The notes below the pieces were generated by a model, which worked only from the letters and a program-made list of their open reading frames with translations, made no database searches and was not told the DNA's origin. This document shows, piece after piece, positions 60,973 through 64,000 of a stretch of DNA of 64,000 bases (the first letter of the stretch is position 1; each line of letters starts with the position of its first letter). The position numbers and the translations under genes were made by a program. Source of the stretch: Desulfoscipio sp. XC116 (GTDB lineage: Bacteria; Bacillota; Desulfotomaculia; Desulfotomaculales; Desulfallaceae); assembly GCF_039851975.1 (NCBI RefSeq), contig NZ_CP156660.1:3291035-3355034 (forward strand), read 5' to 3'.

Positions 60973-62667
60973 CTAGCTTAAGTTATATTTTTTTAGCTTT
61001 CTATATAATGTGGCCCTACTAATTCCCAGTTTTTCTTCAATTTTCTTCTTCCCTTTTTCCGAGAGGCCATAAGTCCCTATGCAAGTTCTTAGAGCATTGT
61101 ATTCAAAGTCTTTAATGGTGTCGATTTGGTATAGACTGGAAGACAAACCGTTGCTTTCTTCAGTTATATAAGTTGGCAAGTCCTCGGGAGCAATATAAGT
61201 ATTGCTAGATATTGAAAACGCATATTCCATTGCATTTTTCAATTCCCTTATGTTGCCGGGCCACGAGTATTTAATGAGGCAGTCACAGGTTTCAGGAGTC
61301 AGTTCTATTATTCTTCCTCCCTTGTTTATACTAAAGCCTTTCAGAAAGTAATTGGCTAAAGGAATTATATCTTCTTTCCTCTCACGGAGCGGAGGAATGT
61401 TGATCTTAATTACGTTGAGCCTATAAAACAAGTCCTTTCTAAAAAGACCCTTGCTCACCATATCTTCCAAGTTTTTATTGGTTGCGGCAATTATACGGAC
61501 ACCAATATCAACTTGCTTATTTGAACCAACAGGTATAATGGTTTTTGTCTCCAACACTCTTAACAATTTTGCCTGCATAGAAATCGGCATCTCCTCAATT
61601 TCATCCAAAAAAAGCGTGCCTTTGTCAGCAGCCTGAAATTTTCCTATTTTGCCACCTTTTTTAGCTCCTGTAAATGCTCCTTCCGCATATCCGAAGAACT
61701 CACTTTCACATAGTGCCTCCGGTACAGCGGCACAGTTAACACTAATAAATTTCCCTTGTGCTCTATCACTTTCATAGTGTATTCCATCAGCGAAGACCTC
61801 CTTACCGGTGCCGCTTTCTCCTTCTAACAGAATCGTGGAATTCGAAGAGGACACCTTCTTTGCGATATCAATAGCCTTCTTAATATTTGGACTATAAAAT
61901 ACCTGGTTATCAAAATAACTTGTGTTTTTTGAATTGGCAGGTTCTATAAAAACAACTTTCAAATCCAATATCTTGTCTATAGTCCTTGGGAATACACTAA
62001 AATACCTCGTTTCACCAGAGACATCAACAGTTAACCGAAAATTTTTGTCACTTGTTTTTAAACTACTAAAAAAAGTTTTTCGAACACCATCAATGTTATC
62101 ATATTCACTTATTCCAAGTATCCTTTTCAAATTATCGTTAATATATAATATGTTATTTTTTTTCGTAACCATTACATTTTTATCTATTAAATTGATAATG
62201 CATTGAATAGATTTTCTACAATCAATTACATCTTTATCATCTAGTGCCCGCCATTCTTTTTCAATTTGTTTACTGAAAAAATCCACTAAATGTAAATATA
62301 AAGAGGTATTATTTAACAACTCCTTTTTGTAATGGTCCTTTACAGCAGTAAATGATAATGACATTATATTATGTTTTTTAACTTTGAAAGGAACGGCAAG
62401 ATGAACCAACCCAGAACAATTATGCAGATACTCACAACTGCTGCAAACCTTATCTTCACGGGGCTTTACCAGTAAATATTTTACCCTGCTTTGAAATAAT
62501 CTATTGTAAAGCGATTTTTCCATTACTTTTTCATTTATTAATCCCGAATATCTGCCAGTACCAATTATTCGCACCAAATTAGAGTTAACTACACATACAT
62601 CCATTTCCACTATTGATGACAATTCGATAATCTTTTGAGAAAACAGCTTTAAACTTTCTTGCTGCAA
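60973..62667 (-). CDS. sigma-54-dependent transcriptional activator, ~564 aa
   Basis: The N-terminal ~150 residues form an unclassified sensor with a Cys cluster (KVCSSCEYLHNCSG). A PAS-like domain follows (~165-260; NNILYINDNLKRILGIS). Then the AAA+ domain has GESGTGKE, the GAFTGA loop (GYAEGAFTGAKKGG) and GTLFLDEIEE, and a Fis-type HTH closes the protein (LGISRATLYRKLKKY). No receiver domain, so it senses a ligand directly. The TTG at 62667 follows GGGGGGTG; a TTG at 62688 is the alternative. It should activate the promoter at 60719-60736. Confidence 0.9.
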   Translation of the reverse strand: MQQESLKLFSQKIIELSSIVEMDVCVVNSNLVRIIGTGRYSGLINEKVMEKSLYNRLFQSRVKYLLVKPREDKVCSSCEYLHNCSGLVHLAVPFKVKKHNIMSLSFTAVKDHYKKELLNNTSLYLHLVDFFSKQIEKEWRALDDKDVIDCRKSIQCIINLIDKNVMVTKKNNILYINDNLKRILGISEYDNIDGVRKTFFSSLKTSDKNFRLTVDVSGETRYFSVFPRTIDKILDLKVVFIEPANSKNTSYFDNQVFYSPNIKKAIDIAKKVSSSNSTILLEGESGTGKEVFADGIHYESDRAQGKFISVNCAAVPEALCESEFFGYAEGAFTGAKKGGKIGKFQAADKGTLFLDEIEEMPISMQAKLLRVLETKTIIPVGSNKQVDIGVRIIAATNKNLEDMVSKGLFRKDLFYRLNVIKINIPPLRERKEDIIPLANYFLKGFSINKGGRIIELTPETCDCLIKYSWPGNIRELKNAMEYAFSISSNTYIAPEDLPTYITEESNGLSSSLYQIDTIKDFEYNALRTCIGTYGLSEKGKKKIEEKLGISRATLYRKLKKYNLS

Positions 62668-63208
62668 ATATCGCACCCCCCTTCCCAAGCGCTTATTTCG
62701 TAGTTTAATTCGTATATCATTCTGAATATTTTAAGTATCAAAATGAGAATTGAAAGCCATACTAATCCCCGCGCTCAGTAAAATTTATAATTTTCCTTAT
62801 ATATTTACTGCCGCAATACTGTCGGAACCATATCAGTTCATCAACGGCGCCATTGACCATGGCAAAATTAATGGGTTAAATTTGCCAATCATGGAGTGCT
62901 GGTTGGCCAAAAAATAATTCATACGCTATTAGTCCTGCCGATTTAATAATTTACAATTATATCCCACTGCCATCATAACATATTTTACTCCCGATGTTCA
63001 CCATTTTTTCAGACTGCTTTGTAGTGTTATTAACTCTCTATTATATTTCGACCGGCCAGCAGATTACCTTTTATATAGTATTGGGAATTTGCACTGCTCG
63101 ATCCGGCCCAAAACCCCAAGGGTGAGCTAATTAAAAACCCCCCGGCATAAAAGGCGGGTAGTCACAAGGACAAATTGTGAACCTACCCCAAAGGTGAACC
63201 GAATACGA
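62668..63208. other. intergenic region between activator and ABC permease genes
   Basis: No gene recognised. AT-rich, with scattered short inverted repeats. The activator promoter should lie near 62690-62760. Confidence 0.35.
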
Positions 63209-63240
63209 ACCGGGAGCAGCACTTAAGTGCTACTCCCGGT
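63209..63240. terminator. hairpin terminator candidate after the ABC permease gene
   Basis: ACCGGGAG and CTCCCGGT flank an inner AGCACTTAAGTGCT palindrome, giving a nearly perfect 15-bp stem just after the permease stop. The T-run is weak, so the terminator call is moderate. Confidence 0.55.
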
Positions 63241-63246
63241 ATTGGT

Positions 63247-63993
63247 TTATACAATTTGATGCTTTTTGAAGGAACGGTAGGCAAACGGCGTAAGCAGAAT
63301 GCTTATTACCGCCGCAAATACCGGCAGAAACACGCAGGGCTTTATGACCAATCCGAACAGCTCGTATTGAATTTCGGCGGCCGCTCCCCAGATGGCCATC
63401 ATATTTGTCGGAAGAAGATGAAACAGATTGTACAGCGTAATGTTTGTTTCTGGGACAAAGAGGAACATTGGCACAATCAGCAGCAGGCCCACAAGAATAA
63501 TCACGCCAAACGGTGATTTCAGCCGCGCGGACAGCAGCATGGTGATTGCCGCCGTCATCAGGCAGGCAAAAAAAGCGCAGGTAGCAAGGATCAGCGCCGT
63601 TTGTTTCATAGTCAGGGGATAGGGCGACATCGGCATATAAAGCTGCAGCGGAACATCCGCGCCGTCAAAGCCGAAGAGGAACAGGGAAAGAAAATAACCA
63701 ACTGTGGTAAGTACCAGGGAAATCGCCGCCGCCAGCGAAAATCCGGTAAACAGCTTGGCCCCGATGAGCTTGTTTTTCCCATGCTTTGAAGCCAGAATGA
63801 GTTGATCGGCGCCGGAAGCGTACTCGCCGGAAAACAGCGGAGCAATGCAGATAGCCATGACAAAGGCGGCTGTCAGGCCGAATGTGTATATGGCAACAAA
63901 AAAACGCGCATAGCCGTCCGTATAGGCAATCGTAAAGGGTGTTTCGATCTGCGCGTCCAAAGCCAGCACGCTATCCTTTGCTTGTTCGCTCAT
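63247..63993 (-). CDS. ABC-2 type transporter permease, probably 5'-partial, 248+ aa
   Basis: About five to six hydrophobic segments (FFVAIYTFGLTAAFVMAICI, LFTGFSLAAAISLVLTTVGY, LLLIVPMFLF and others) with the charged QLILASKHGKNKLIGAK loop typical of ABC-2/DUF-type export permeases of Clostridia (GEYASGAD region). An ATG at 63993 is available, but a first membrane segment seems missing and the frame stays open to the window end, so the gene probably continues beyond 64000. Substrate unknown. Confidence 0.7.
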   Translation of the reverse strand: MSEQAKDSVLALDAQIETPFTIAYTDGYARFFVAIYTFGLTAAFVMAICIAPLFSGEYASGADQLILASKHGKNKLIGAKLFTGFSLAAAISLVLTTVGYFLSLFLFGFDGADVPLQLYMPMSPYPLTMKQTALILATCAFFACLMTAAITMLLSARLKSPFGVIILVGLLLIVPMFLFVPETNITLYNLFHLLPTNMMAIWGAAAEIQYELFGLVIKPCVFLPVFAAVISILLTPFAYRSFKKHQIV

Positions 63994-64000
63994 ATTCGTC

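Overview
The window looks like the chromosome of an anaerobic, endospore-forming, low-to-mid GC Firmicute of the Desulfotomaculum/Pelotomaculum (Peptococcaceae) type. This is an inference from gene content: SpoVT and a CotF-type coat protein (sporulation), a Wolinella-type fumarate reductase, several Crp/Fnr regulators, molybdenum hydroxylases, a 2-hydroxyacyl-CoA-dehydratase-type activator, Etf, CbiZ and cobalamin riboswitches. No rRNA, tRNA or CRISPR array was recognised.

Layout. 1-2.0 kb: small membrane/hypothetical genes and a family-4 uracil-DNA glycosylase. 2.1-8.3 kb: a glycogen island, with glgP facing away from a DUF4912 gene and a GH57-GT4 fusion. 8.3-9.5 kb: a degenerate repeat array and spoVT. 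10.0-13.3 kb: frdCAB. 13.4-16.2 kb: a REP-like repeat, a coat protein, a Crp/Fnr gene with a three-site operator array, and an HD-domain protein. 16.4-25 kb: a three-subunit molybdenum hydroxylase with a downstream membrane protein, a sigma-54 promoter, and a sensor kinase/sigma-54 response-regulator pair that probably controls it. 25.5-28.8 kb: LysE exporter, second Crp/Fnr, old-yellow-enzyme oxidoreductase, nuclease-family remnant.

28.9-38.4 kb is a corrinoid module. Two divergent cobalamin riboswitches, each with its own terminator, lie back to back at 35.4-36.2 kb. Leftwards they control two GC-rich secreted proteins: a small DUF4430-like (transcobalamin-C-like) protein and a 1822-residue SLH-anchored protein that also carries a DUF4430-like domain. 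Rightwards they control cbiZ, followed by a BioB-like radical SAM gene. I read this as a cell-surface corrinoid capture and remodelling system.

38.9-48.4 kb: a six-gene operon encoding a giant fused CoA-dehydratase-type activator/reductase, two cupins and a NitT/TauT-type ABC transporter. The divergent Crp/Fnr gene beside it is split by an IS3-family element.

48.6-62.7 kb: a second catabolic operon, apparently read from a sigma-54 promoter. It holds a SAF subunit, a UxaA-family dehydratase/lyase, a molybdenum hydroxylase whose FAD subunit has a 4-hydroxybenzoyl-CoA-reductase-like cysteine insert, EtfBA, two unknown genes (one membrane) and a second UxaA homologue. A dedicated sigma-54 activator and a 26-bp-arm palindrome sit upstream. 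The window ends inside an ABC-2-type permease gene.

All functional calls rest on motif recognition by eye. No database search was run.
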